64,000 nucleotides of DNA, taken from assembly GCA_030692515.1 (NCBI GenBank), contig JAUXZS010000020.1, positions 558,001 through 622,000 of the forward strand, read 5' to 3'. Made by a program: the position numbers and the translations under genes. The notes under the pieces are model-generated. The model did no database searches, was not told where the DNA came from, and was given only the letters and a program-made list of their open reading frames with translations. This stretch comes from Bacteroidota bacterium. Its GTDB lineage: Bacteria > Bacteroidota > Bacteroidia > B-17B0 > Aurantibacillaceae. The stretch's first letter is position 1, and the number at the start of each line of letters is the position of its first letter. Shown here in pieces: positions 30,866 through 41,246 of the stretch.

Positions 30866-31294
30866 ATGCAATTAGATTTTTCATCAAATAAATTCTCACT
30901 TATCATTTTACGAGGCTTGCCTGGCGCTGGAAAAACTACTTTAGCAAAAGTATTAAGCGAAGAAAACAAATGGCCCATATTTTCGATTGATAGTTATTTT
31001 ACTGACCCAATTACAAATGAATACAATTTTAAATTCGAAAATAATCATTTAGCTTATAAAAATTGTGAAGAGCAAACTAAATTAGCAATGGAAAGTAAAA
31101 CTGAAAAAATTTTTATTGATAATGTTTTTAGTTTGGATTGGGAAATTGAACCTTACTTTAAATTAGCATCACTATATAATTATACAGTTTTTGTTGCAAC
31201 AGTTGAAAATTATCACAGTAATAAAAACAGTCATAATATTTCCAATGAACAACTTCTAAAAATGGCAGCAAAATATAAAGTGAAACTTCTTTAA
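30866..31294 (+). CDS. P-loop ATP-binding protein (zeta-toxin/N4BP2-like kinase fold)
   Basis: Walker A GLPGAGKTTLAKVL; FSIDSYF. Confidence 0.7.
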   Translation: MQLDFSSNKFSLIILRGLPGAGKTTLAKVLSEENKWPIFSIDSYFTDPITNEYNFKFENNHLAYKNCEEQTKLAMESKTEKIFIDNVFSLDWEIEPYFKLASLYNYTVFVATVENYHSNKNSHNISNEQLLKMAAKYKVKLL

Positions 31295-31306
31295 TTTTTA
31301 TAGTCT

Positions 31307-31372
31307 TGTCATCCTGACTAAGGAAGGATTTTATTCTAGCTAAAACAGATGTTTCGTGCCTTCAACATGACA
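31307..31372. repeat. Second, diverged copy of the TGTCAT...ATGACA dispersed repeat
   Basis: TGTCATCCTGACTAAGGAAGGAT...CGTGCCTTCAACATGACA; compare with 1375-1430. Confidence 0.65.
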
Positions 31373-31517
31373 GTTTCTTTTAGGGCACTAAATATCAAAA
31401 CTTAAACTATTACTAACTTCCATCGTTTTAACAAACCTTAGTTTCCGTCTAAAAACTAGACTTTATTTTAAGGCAATTTTGGCGTATCTTTAACAATTAT
31501 ATTTAGTTATAGATTTT

Positions 31518-32285
31518 ATGAAGAAATTACTTTTTATTGCTTTTATTTTAACTAGTCTTTTTGCAGTTGCACAAACAACGGATGCTAATGGAAAAAAACA
31601 AGGCTATTGGAAACAAAAAGATGAAAAAACAAATAAATTAGTTTATGAAGGTGAATTTAAAGATGATAAACCAATTGGAAAATTTAAATACTATTATCCA
31701 AACGATTCTATTAGAGCAATCATAAATTTTAAAAAGGGTAATAAAATAGCTTACGCAAAATTATTTCATCCAACAGGAAAACGCATGGGCGAAGGAAAAT
31801 ACAATAGTGAAAATCTTAGCTCTATGAATAGAGATAGTATTTGGCTATTTTTTGATGAGACAGGCGTTTTGATTTCTAAAGACAATTATATTAATGGAAA
31901 AAAAGAAGGAGTTAGTTATGTTTATTTACCCGATGGAAAATTAGCTGAAGAAAAAAACTATAAAGCCGATGTTTTAAATGGCCCATTTAAACAGTATTTT
32001 GACGGAAAAATATTAAAAGGTCAAGGCACTTATGTTAATGGCTTATTAGAAGGAAAAGTAAGTTATTATTTTCCGAATGGTACTGAAGTTGCTACCGGTT
32101 ATTATAAAAACGACAGAAAAAATGGTCCGTGGATTTACAAAGAAGAAAACGGAAAAATAAAAGAAAAAGAATTATATAAAGAAGGTAAAATGGCTTCTAA
32201 AAAAGAAACCGAAGAGTTTTTTAATAAAAATAAAACAAAAGAAACACCAAAAGAAACTACTCCAAAAAAAGGAGCAAAAAAATAA
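31518..32285 (+). CDS. YwqK-family / MORN-repeat exported protein
   Basis: Repeated YxGEFKDDKPIGKFKYYYPN / GQGTYVNGLLEGKVSYYFPNG units; signal peptide. Confidence 0.8.
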   Translation: MKKLLFIAFILTSLFAVAQTTDANGKKQGYWKQKDEKTNKLVYEGEFKDDKPIGKFKYYYPNDSIRAIINFKKGNKIAYAKLFHPTGKRMGEGKYNSENLSSMNRDSIWLFFDETGVLISKDNYINGKKEGVSYVYLPDGKLAEEKNYKADVLNGPFKQYFDGKILKGQGTYVNGLLEGKVSYYFPNGTEVATGYYKNDRKNGPWIYKEENGKIKEKELYKEGKMASKKETEEFFNKNKTKETPKETTPKKGAKK

Positions 32286-33379
32286 TGAGTAAGCACGGGA
32301 AAGTTTTAGTAGCCATGAGTGGCGGTATTGATAGTAGTGTTACTGCTATGATGCTGCATGAACAAGGTTATGAAGTGATAGGGATAACCATGAAAACATG
32401 GGATTACGAAAGCTCTGGTTCTAGTAAACGCGAAACAGGTTGTTGTAGCTTAGATAGCATTAACGATGCTAGAACAATGGCAGTGTCTTATGGATTTCCA
32501 CATTATATTTTAGATATACGAGGCGAGTTTGGAAAACAAATAATTGATAATTTTGTTGAAGAATATTTAGCAGGTCGCACCCCTAACCCTTGTGTATTAT
32601 GTAACACACACATTAAATGGGATGCTCTTTTAAAAAGAGCAAACATGTTGGATTGCGAATTTATTGCAACCGGACATTATGCACGCTTGCGAGAAGAAAA
32701 TAATCGTAAAATAATTTATAAAGGCTTAGATCAAACAAAAGATCAAACTTATGTTTTATGGGGATTAGATCAAGAATGTTTGAAGAGAACTATGTTTCCT
32801 TTAGGAGGATTTAAAAAGACAGAAATTAAACAAATGGCAAAGGATGCCGGCTTTTATGATTTAGCAAATAAGAGTGAAAGTTATGATATTTGTTTTGTGC
32901 CGGATAATGATTACCGTTCATTTTTAAAACATCGTATACCTACTCTTGAAGAAAAAGTGGCAGGTGGTGATTTTATCTTTAAAGGAAAAAAAGTTGGTAA
33001 ACATCAAGGCTATCCTTTTTATACTGTTGGACAACGCAAAGGTTTAGAAATTGCATTGGGAGATCCTGTTTTTGTAAAAGAAATTATTCCGGAAACAAAT
33101 ACAATTATTCTTGGCGATAAAGAAGATCTTTTAGAGAATCATTTAACGGTTCGTGATTTTAATTTAATTAAATACGGAAGCTTGCCTGAGGATTTTGTTG
33201 GCCTAACAAAAATTCGCTACAAAGATCCTGGAACTTTAGCAACCATAAATACAATTGATAATAAACTCGATGTTATTTTTCATCAAGCTGTAAGCGGTGT
33301 TGCGCCAGGGCAAAGCGCTGTTATTTATGAAGGAGATGATTTAGTTGGTGGTGGTTTTATTAACAGGAAGGTTTTCTAA
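32285..33379 (+). CDS. mnmA: tRNA-specific 2-thiouridylase MnmA
   Basis: VAMSGGIDSSVTAMML PP-loop, RTPNPCVLCN, YDICFVPD, HQGYPFYTVGQRKGL; TAATG overlap with the upstream CDS. Confidence 0.97.
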   Translation: MSKHGKVLVAMSGGIDSSVTAMMLHEQGYEVIGITMKTWDYESSGSSKRETGCCSLDSINDARTMAVSYGFPHYILDIRGEFGKQIIDNFVEEYLAGRTPNPCVLCNTHIKWDALLKRANMLDCEFIATGHYARLREENNRKIIYKGLDQTKDQTYVLWGLDQECLKRTMFPLGGFKKTEIKQMAKDAGFYDLANKSESYDICFVPDNDYRSFLKHRIPTLEEKVAGGDFIFKGKKVGKHQGYPFYTVGQRKGLEIALGDPVFVKEIIPETNTIILGDKEDLLENHLTVRDFNLIKYGSLPEDFVGLTKIRYKDPGTLATINTIDNKLDVIFHQAVSGVAPGQSAVIYEGDDLVGGGFINRKVF

Positions 33380-33422
33380 CTTTAAAAAATTGAAAAACAT
33401 AGTGGCCTGCACAATATTTTAA

Positions 33423-34283
33423 TTATTCCGTAATGTTGTATTTGGCTAAAAAATCTTTTTTTGAAACTTTAGTACCTTCTCCTCTATTATATCCAATGTT
33501 TGTTTTAATCCAGATTAGGTAGCCTTCATTAAAGTCAATAAAAACAGGCTTTTTGGCATCCTGCCATGATTTCCTCGCACGTGTCCAACTATATATAATC
33601 GATTTAAGTTTTTGATCGATCTTTTGTGAATTGTAAAGTTCAAGTATGTTTGCTTGTATCCTTGCTTCAAGAACATGTGAATTATACATGCTATTTAAAT
33701 CGTAGGTGTACACATCTCGCTGCCTACTATAAATAAATTTATGTTTATTCAATATTTTCTTTATTGCCTCGTGCCTTATTTGATTACCCTGTACAGTTAA
33801 TACGCGTGCGCCAGGTTGAGAATTAGAAAGCTTTAAGTTTTGTATTATTTCTATTTTCAGCTGCCAATTTTCGGCGAATTCTTTATCCCAAATTGTAAAA
33901 TTCTCTTTGAAGTGAACACCATTTATTACCCATATCATTTTATCATAAAATAATTCTCGCTCCATTATTGTTTCTGAAGAAATGTTCGAATTTTGAAACT
34001 CGATAACAAGATTCTCCTTAGTCAATACATCTGCTATGTGCTTTATCCCATCTTTCACTATGGAGATTTCCGAACAATCTTGACCAAAATTATTTTTCCA
34101 ATCCCTGTGCCATTGTGTTTCTGGCTCGTACCAATTGTCGCAATTTTCAGCCGCAACATGTGCCCAATGCCAGACAATTTTACTACCACATTTGGCTTGC
34201 ACTATGCCGTTGCAATGCTCGCAAATTGCTTTTAGTTTTGGTTGCGCTGTACATCTTAAGCCGTCTATTTTAGCGTATTGCAT
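33423..34283 (-). CDS. CoiA-like competence/nuclease-family protein
   Basis: CEHCNGIVQAKCG...VWHWAH zinc-finger-like N-terminus; ETQWHRDWKNNF; HIADVLTKENLVIEFQNSNIS (PD-(D/E)XK-like D...ExQ). Confidence 0.8.
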   Translation of the reverse strand: MQYAKIDGLRCTAQPKLKAICEHCNGIVQAKCGSKIVWHWAHVAAENCDNWYEPETQWHRDWKNNFGQDCSEISIVKDGIKHIADVLTKENLVIEFQNSNISSETIMERELFYDKMIWVINGVHFKENFTIWDKEFAENWQLKIEIIQNLKLSNSQPGARVLTVQGNQIRHEAIKKILNKHKFIYSRQRDVYTYDLNSMYNSHVLEARIQANILELYNSQKIDQKLKSIIYSWTRARKSWQDAKKPVFIDFNEGYLIWIKTNIGYNRGEGTKVSKKDFLAKYNITE

Positions 34284-34337
34284 AATGTGAATTTAAATAA
34301 ATTTTTGTTTTCACCGTTAGGATGATGAGGAATAAAC

Positions 34338-34368
34338 AAAAAAGGCTACCGTTTCTGGTAGCCTTTTT
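34338..34368. terminator. Hairpin terminator between the CoiA-like gene and the giant T9SS gene
   Basis: AAAAAGGCTACC gtttct GGTAGCCTTTTT; serves the minus-strand T9SS gene. Confidence 0.85.
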
Positions 34369-34388
34369 AAATAAAAATTAATTAAATA

Positions 34389-37300
34389 TTACTGAAGAAT
34401 AATTCTGTAGTTAGCAGAGTTTTGATTACTCGTAATTTTTACAAAATACATTCCTTTAGCATATTTATCTAAATTAATTATTTCAGAAGTATTAGTTGTT
34501 TTAATAGTAGTAATTATTTGTCCAACTGAATTTGTAATTACAATTTCTTTTTGTCCTTCAAAATTAAACTCTGCATTAATAATTCCATTAGAAGGATTTG
34601 GGAAAACACTAATTAAATTACTGAAAGCAGAGTTTGCATCAACACCTGTACAAGTAGATACTGATTGGGTGAATACCACGTCAACCGAACATGAATTTGG
34701 TCCTGTACCATTAACCGTATAAGTTGTGTTAACAGTTGGAGAAACAGCAATAACAGAAGTTGTTGCCGAAGTATTCCAAACATAGCTCGAGGCACCATTT
34801 GCAGTTAATGTTGCAGTTTGTCCAACACAAATTAAACTTGCAGAACTTGATACGTTAACAACGGGTACAGAATTTGTTGTAATAGCGATTGAGTTAGTTC
34901 CTGAACAACCAGGAGCGTTCTCTCCAACAACTGTATAAATTGTAGAAGCAGATGGTGTAACAACAATAGACGCTCCATTGCCACCAGTACTCCATGTATA
35001 AGTTGTTGCACCAGTAACTCCAATTGTAACAGAACTATTAGGACAAACAGAAGTTTGACTTGAAGCAATTGTTATTGTTGGCTGCGAAGTTACAGTTAAT
35101 GTAACAGGAATTAAAGGACTAGTACAACCTGGTTTACTATAAAACACATTACCATTAAACATTCTACCAGCATTTACGCCACCAAATAGCGAGCATAACC
35201 CTGCTCCCATTTGCATGCTAAGATCACTATTACTGTATAAATTAGTACCGTTAGTATAGTTTGCAGCATAATTTAAATAAATAGCATATAATTGATTATT
35301 AGGTAAATTAAGAACGGTTGTTGGTACTACACGTGTTGGTTGATTTGGACCAGCACTAGTTACTACTACAGTGTCCCAAGCAATCCATGCTGCAGAATTA
35401 GTTTCGCTTCCAAGGTATGTCCCCAACTTATAATATAATAAAACTGAGAAAGTGGATGCAGCTCCTACACTTGTGTGAACATCTAAACTATCAACAACAA
35501 TTGCTCCATTAGTAGCAGTAACGTCAAACATATTTCCACCACCACAACCATTACCACCTGAAAATAAAGATTGTAAACTTCCACTTGAACTAGAAACTGC
35601 TTGTGCATAATAAGTAGTTGTAACTGGGGCGGTAGCAGTAAAAGTATTCCCAGAACCCAATACAACAGTTGAACTAGGTGTTGCGTACCAAGAAACCGGA
35701 GCAAATGCATTGGCCGTTAAGGTAGCTACCGTTGTTGGATTACAAACTGCAGTACCAACTCCTGTAATTGTAGGATTAATAACTGTTATAGTTGCAAAAG
35801 CAGTGGCCTGACAATTTGATGTTCCTGTACCAACCACAGAATAAACTGTTGTAGCAGTAACTGTTTCTACTATTGATTGTAAATTTGAATTCGTGCTCCA
35901 AGTATATGTAAGTGCATTACCTGTTGCAGTTAATGTTGTTGTACCACTTGTACAAACAAAATTAGGGTTTGCACTAATATCAAGAATAGTTGAATTAACT
36001 GTAACAGTAGTTGTTTCAGCAGTCGCAGAACAATTAGAAGCAGAAACTACCAAAGTATATATCCCATTTGCACTTGTTGTAACACTTGCAATAATTGGAT
36101 TTTGAACATTTGAAGTAAAACTGTTTGGACCAGTCCAACTAAATGTATTACCAATATTTGTAGTACTTGTAAAAGTTAAATTCTGCCCTGCGCATATCGG
36201 AGCCATAGCAGCAACAGAAGCAGTTGGAACAGGGTTAATAGCAACTGTTGCTACATTTGAAACAGAGGTTAACGATAGAGAAGTACAAGTAGTTTGTAAT
36301 TGATAATAAATATTACCTGTAGTTAAAGTGTTAGTTATATATGATGGTGTATTAGCACCAGAACCTCCTGTTACGTTTGTAAATGGTCCTGTTGCAGATG
36401 TAGAACTCAACCATTGATAAACAGTTCCTGCGCCAGCACTAACACTATTTGAAGTAACAGTAATTAATTGTCCATCACAAACACTATAAGAGTTGTTAGC
36501 TAACGTTCCAGAGCTTGCTGCTGTACAAGTAGGGGCAGAAAACTCATCCGCTCCTACATCTGGTGTTACTGCATTTCTAACTTGATTATCAATATCAACG
36601 GTTATACCCACAATTGGTGTTCCTGTATTATCTAATAAAGCATTTGTAGCCGGAACCAAGTGTAAATCACCAATGCTTGTAAAAGCAGGAGCAGTGTTTT
36701 GCGAATTTAAATTTCCACCAAAGCTCGCCTGCATAGCCGGTATATTTAATTGTTGAGTTGCATTAATATAACCCATAACAGGAATATTTGAAGTTCCACC
36801 TACATAATAGTCATTATAATCCATTGTTAAATTGGCAGCTGTTAAAGCTGATGAATAAACAGAAAAAGCCGCGTCATTTGTTATAGTTGTATTATCATAA
36901 GTATTTGATAAAATATTATTTGTAATATTAATATTAGCACCACTCGAATTCAAATACAAAGCTGTTGAAGCCGTTGCAGTTGTTACACCAGCAAAAGAAC
37001 CCGCCATATTAACACTATTGTTATAAATATTTATTCCGCCTGAAGTTCCTTCGATTGCAATACCAATCGGCCAGTAGATGGCTGTGTTACGACCTGTTCC
37101 AGTAATTTCAGAAATCATATTATTATAAATAATATCATTACTTGCACCATTTGCAGTATTAACAATTATTCCTCTTCCTGCATATCCTGAAACCTGGCTA
37201 TTTACAACATTATAAATTTGATTTGCATTGATTGAAGAGTTGATAACGTTGCTTCCAACATAAATACCATTAAGTGCACCTGTTCCAGAAGCAGCAATTG

Positions 37301-40300
37301 TACATGACAAATTAGCAATAGTGTTTTGAGAAACACTTGCACCTGTAATACCAGTATTTAAATAAACTCCACTTGCACCCGAAGCGCCAGGGAAAATATT
37401 TTGAATCATGTTATTTGAAACATTTACACCAGGAGCATTAGATACAAAAACACCTCTGTAACCAATGTGGTTTGTTCCAGAAGTAACTGGCCCAATTTGA
37501 TTAGAAGTAATATTTAAATTATCTAAACCTCCAGCAGAAACTGTAGCACTTCCTGCCGCATAAACACCATAGTATGCATTTAAAATTGTATTACCTTGAA
37601 TTGTAATATTATCATTATCAATTCCACTAATAGTTGTTGGTGTAACCGCATCTTGAGCGATTAGAATTCCATATTTACCAGAAGCGTTTAAACTTCCAGT
37701 AATACCTAGACGTTTAACGCCAATAGTATTGTTACCTGGTCCAACTAAAGAAGTACTAGCTAACCAAATAACAGTTGATGTACCTATATTTGGATTTTCA
37801 ACTGTAAGTGAACTACCACTGGTATTTAACCCATCAAATGTTATATGATTTGCATTTAAAAATTTAATTGTAGCAACCGCCGAACTAATACCTGCAATTA
37901 AAACATTGTTTCCAACAGAAGGAATTACAAGTAAAGAATTTGTACTACTTGCATCCGGATTATTTGTAAAAATAATTGGAAAAGTTTCATTAGTAGAATA
38001 ATTGGCATCAATTAAAGAAAATGTAATTGGGCCGACTAAACAACTCGTGTTATAAGCATTTGCAGCAGCTGTTAAAGTTGTGTAATTACCGGCAGCTCCA
38101 ATTGTGTATGTACCGCTTAAAACTGAGTTAATAACATAAGAATTTGGAGTATTTGGAGGCGTTGTAACATTGTTTACACTTGTACCAGAAAATCCAGCGG
38201 CAGGAGAAGCTCCTAAATTTGGCGTTGCTGCAATATCTTGTGCCACTATATAATAAGAAATAACGTCGTTTACACTTGCTGCATAAGACATACTAAATGT
38301 CCAAACACCATTTGTTGATGTACCTGCAGTTAATGAACCTTGGGTACTTGAGTATGGCGCAGCATTTACTTGGAAATAAACACGTGGAGATAGTGACCCA
38401 CTTGCAACACCCGAAGCGTCAGTAATATTTACAGTAAATGTACGAGAGGTTAAATTACAAGCAGAACTTGTGAAACCAGAAGCCAAAAATCCTGGAGCTG
38501 AAATATCTCCACTAAAAACATAATTGCCTTCCCATGCTCCAATATCCGGAGTACTTACATTTCTAATAGTTCCAACATAATCATCAGTGATACCAGCAAT
38601 TGTAACAGCACCAGATTCAATTTGAGTTGGTACAACTGTATTTACATTTAAAAAATTAGGGTTTGAACCAACTGTACTAACGAAAGTTGGGTTTTCAGTC
38701 ACAGAGTTCGCATCTCTTGGCGCAACTGTAGTTTTATATCCACCTAACGTTTGGTTACTTGTAGTTCCATCGTAATAAATTAGATTGTTTGGTCCAGCTA
38801 CACCAGCATAAAATAAATTATTATTTGATGTATTAGAGTAAGATGCAATAGCAATAGAACTTCTTCTATATGCTGTAGCAAATTCTGTTCCTGTAGGTGT
38901 ACAATTATTTACAAAAACATTATTACGTAAATTTACATTAGGTGTTGTTGATGCATAAATAGCATTTGAACCAAAATTTGCTCCAGTACTTGTACCATCT
39001 ATATAAACCGAATTATAATACATATTAATGTTCGTACCACTCGCAATATAAACCCCATTTAATTTATTAGCGCCAGTTGTTGATGGGGTGGATAAACTTC
39101 CTATTAAATTATTATAAATATTACTTAAAGGGGATGTTACAAGGTACAAACCAAAAATGGTACCAGTTGTTCCATTTTGAGTTATATCTACAATTTTGTT
39201 TTTGAAAAAATTAATACCAGCTCCACCACCACCAATATAACCCCCATAAATTGCAGAACCTACTCCGTTGGAAGTAATGTTGCTAACGGTATTTGTGTAT
39301 ACACTTGCAGGGTATGTTGGAGATCCAAGAGTCGACGCATAAAGACCATAAATAGCTCCGTTTGTAGCAATATTATTAATATTGTTATTAAACATATTAG
39401 AGCCGGAGGTAGAACTTCCATCACCAAAATAATTAAAATATAAACCGTAACCTGTTCCTGTTGACGCATAATTTATATTGGAAATTGTATTCGAAGTAAT
39501 TGTTTTTTTAGGATATGGAGATACTGAACCATCAGTATTATAAATTCCATAAAAAGTACCAGTGCCAGAAACTGTTGCTGTAATATTTGAAACTATATTA
39601 TTACCAATTGTTTGAGTACATGTTGGTAGTGAACTTCCTAATAAATAAAATGCATAAAACGTACCCGCGGCACCGGTACGCGTAATATTTGTTACAGAGT
39701 TACTCGATATTGTTAATGAATTTTGGGTAGCTGAATTATTATAAAAATAATATTCAGTACCGCTATGATTTAGAGTTAAATTATTTATTGAATTATTTAT
39801 TAAATTAAAATTAAATGAACTTCCTAAATTATACATAAAATAAATTATTCCAGTACCAATAACATTATGATTATAGCTACTAAAATTATTATTATTAATA
39901 TTTAAAGATGTAGTAACTGAACTGCCCGTATTATAAATATTATATAAGGCACCAGTGTTTGCTGTAGCGCCAACATGATTAAAACTCAAATTATTATTAT
40001 TTATATTAATTGAAGAATTAACTGCGCCTGTGTTATAAATTAAATAAGTTGCGCCAGATGTAGCATTAGTTGTATTGTTTAAAAAGGAATTATTACTAAT
40101 ACTCAAGTTTGCACTTGAAGCTCCATTATTAAAAATACCATACCATATACCTGTAGTTGTTGTTGAATTTGTACAGTTTGCAATTAAATTATTGTTTATT
40201 GAAACAGAATTACTTGCCGCAGTAGCTCCAGATAAATTTTCTATAATTGAAACTTGGGAAGTAGTTCCGCCACCATTAATAGTTAATGTATTGTTATTAA

Positions 40301-41246
40301 TAGATGAATTAGCGCTTACGGCTGTGTTTAAATAAATACCCCTAATAGTTGTAACGTGATTTACACCAGAACCATTATTGTTATTTATGATATTGTTGGA
40401 TGCATTAAAATTATATTGCGCCAAGGTTCTAATTGCAGCTGCTGGATTAGTTGCCGAAGTTCCTCCTCCAAAATTCACAATTGTATTTCCCGTTAAAGTA
40501 GATGAACCACCAACATCATTTCCTGTATCTGCATTTGAGAATGGAGTTACATCTGCAAATCCAATCATTGAAACACCAACATTACAATTTTGTATTGTAT
40601 TACTATAAACTTTATTATTAGAGTTTGCGCCACTTGCAGCTGTAATTGATAATACAGTTGTATGAGCACCTGTTAAAGCATTTACAAACTCAATTCCACG
40701 AGAACCATCTACAGCTGGATTTGTTCCAGTAGCATTGTTGTTTCTATTTAGCGTAATTACACAATTTCTAATCGTATTATTTTGACAGCCATCAGTTGCA
40801 CTTGCTTTAAAAAAACCATAACCAAATTCCATGGTAGATGGATTAGATATATTTGGATCATTTATATCAATACCATCAACGGTAATATAATCCGAGCCAA
40901 CAAAACGCCAAACTCCATCTTGAAAAGCTGTACCTGGTGTTCCAGTACCACCAACATAAGCAGTAATCAAAGGATTAGCACCAACTCCATTTTTCTTAAA
41001 TGTAATTGTGTTAGCGATTGAACCAGTTGCTGTTAATGTAAAACCACCAACAGGAGCTGTTTCTGTATACCCAGCCGAAATATTAATAGTAACTGCGCCA
41101 TTAACACCTTGAATATTTAAGTCGTTAATTGCAGCCGCAATTGAAGCGTAAGAACCAGGAACTGTAAACACCCCTGATATTTGCGCTTTTGTTGTGGTCA
41201 TAATTGAAAAAATCAATCCACATGTAATAAGTAATACTTTTCTCAT
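34389..41246 (-). CDS. Giant T9SS type A sorting-domain protein with beta-helix and Ig/PKD-like repeats (2285 aa)
   Basis: Signal peptide; Asn/Ser-rich parallel beta-helix-type repeats; several C...Y.W(S/N)TS Ig-like units; C-terminal SVFPNPSNGIINAEF...GMYFVKITSNQNSANYRIILQ. Confidence 0.9.
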   Translation of the reverse strand: MRKVLLITCGLIFSIMTTTKAQISGVFTVPGSYASIAAAINDLNIQGVNGAVTINISAGYTETAPVGGFTLTATGSIANTITFKKNGVGANPLITAYVGGTGTPGTAFQDGVWRFVGSDYITVDGIDINDPNISNPSTMEFGYGFFKASATDGCQNNTIRNCVITLNRNNNATGTNPAVDGSRGIEFVNALTGAHTTVLSITAASGANSNNKVYSNTIQNCNVGVSMIGFADVTPFSNADTGNDVGGSSTLTGNTIVNFGGGTSATNPAAAIRTLAQYNFNASNNIINNNNGSGVNHVTTIRGIYLNTAVSANSSINNNTLTINGGGTTSQVSIIENLSGATAASNSVSINNNLIANCTNSTTTTGIWYGIFNNGASSANLSISNNSFLNNTTNATSGATYLIYNTGAVNSSININNNNLSFNHVGATANTGALYNIYNTGSSVTTSLNINNNNFSSYNHNVIGTGIIYFMYNLGSSFNFNLINNSINNLTLNHSGTEYYFYNNSATQNSLTISSNSVTNITRTGAAGTFYAFYLLGSSLPTCTQTIGNNIVSNITATVSGTGTFYGIYNTDGSVSPYPKKTITSNTISNINYASTGTGYGLYFNYFGDGSSTSGSNMFNNNINNIATNGAIYGLYASTLGSPTYPASVYTNTVSNITSNGVGSAIYGGYIGGGGAGINFFKNKIVDITQNGTTGTIFGLYLVTSPLSNIYNNLIGSLSTPSTTGANKLNGVYIASGTNINMYYNSVYIDGTSTGANFGSNAIYASTTPNVNLRNNVFVNNCTPTGTEFATAYRRSSIAIASYSNTSNNNLFYAGVAGPNNLIYYDGTTSNQTLGGYKTTVAPRDANSVTENPTFVSTVGSNPNFLNVNTVVPTQIESGAVTIAGITDDYVGTIRNVSTPDIGAWEGNYVFSGDISAPGFLASGFTSSACNLTSRTFTVNITDASGVASGSLSPRVYFQVNAAPYSSTQGSLTAGTSTNGVWTFSMSYAASVNDVISYYIVAQDIAATPNLGASPAAGFSGTSVNNVTTPPNTPNSYVINSVLSGTYTIGAAGNYTTLTAAANAYNTSCLVGPITFSLIDANYSTNETFPIIFTNNPDASSTNSLLVIPSVGNNVLIAGISSAVATIKFLNANHITFDGLNTSGSSLTVENPNIGTSTVIWLASTSLVGPGNNTIGVKRLGITGSLNASGKYGILIAQDAVTPTTISGIDNDNITIQGNTILNAYYGVYAAGSATVSAGGLDNLNITSNQIGPVTSGTNHIGYRGVFVSNAPGVNVSNNMIQNIFPGASGASGVYLNTGITGASVSQNTIANLSCTIAASGTGALNGIYVGSNVINSSINANQIYNVVNSQVSGYAGRGIIVNTANGASNDIIYNNMISEITGTGRNTAIYWPIGIAIEGTSGGINIYNNSVNMAGSFAGVTTATASTALYLNSSGANINITNNILSNTYDNTTITNDAAFSVYSSALTAANLTMDYNDYYVGGTSNIPVMGYINATQQLNIPAMQASFGGNLNSQNTAPAFTSIGDLHLVPATNALLDNTGTPIVGITVDIDNQVRNAVTPDVGADEFSAPTCTAASSGTLANNSYSVCDGQLITVTSNSVSAGAGTVYQWLSSTSATGPFTNVTGGSGANTPSYITNTLTTGNIYYQLQTTCTSLSLTSVSNVATVAINPVPTASVAAMAPICAGQNLTFTSTTNIGNTFSWTGPNSFTSNVQNPIIASVTTSANGIYTLVVSASNCSATAETTTVTVNSTILDISANPNFVCTSGTTTLTATGNALTYTWSTNSNLQSIVETVTATTVYSVVGTGTSNCQATAFATITVINPTITGVGTAVCNPTTVATLTANAFAPVSWYATPSSTVVLGSGNTFTATAPVTTTYYAQAVSSSSGSLQSLFSGGNGCGGGNMFDVTATNGAIVVDSLDVHTSVGAASTFSVLLYYKLGTYLGSETNSAAWIAWDTVVVTSAGPNQPTRVVPTTVLNLPNNQLYAIYLNYAANYTNGTNLYSNSDLSMQMGAGLCSLFGGVNAGRMFNGNVFYSKPGCTSPLIPVTLTVTSQPTITIASSQTSVCPNSSVTIGVTGATTYTWSTGGNGASIVVTPSASTIYTVVGENAPGCSGTNSIAITTNSVPVVNVSSSASLICVGQTATLTANGASSYVWNTSATTSVIAVSPTVNTTYTVNGTGPNSCSVDVVFTQSVSTCTGVDANSAFSNLISVFPNPSNGIINAEFNFEGQKEIVITNSVGQIITTIKTTNTSEIINLDKYAKGMYFVKITSNQNSANYRIILQ

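Noticed and set aside
31518-32285. YwqK-family gene as a true antitoxin of a TA system
   Set aside because: The family name includes antitoxin, but this copy is a secreted MORN-repeat protein with no toxin partner; the neighbour is mnmA.
39177-40335. Repetitive AT-rich motifs (AATTATTAATATT-like) considered as a CRISPR or satellite array
   Set aside because: They translate in frame as Asn-rich beta-helix repeats; no regular repeat-spacer periodicity.
34613-41021. Multiple 60-90-aa ORFs on both strands inside the giant T9SS gene
   Set aside because: All lie within one continuous 2285-aa frame with a signal peptide and sorting domain; low-complexity Asn/Thr/Ser codons generate shadow ORFs.
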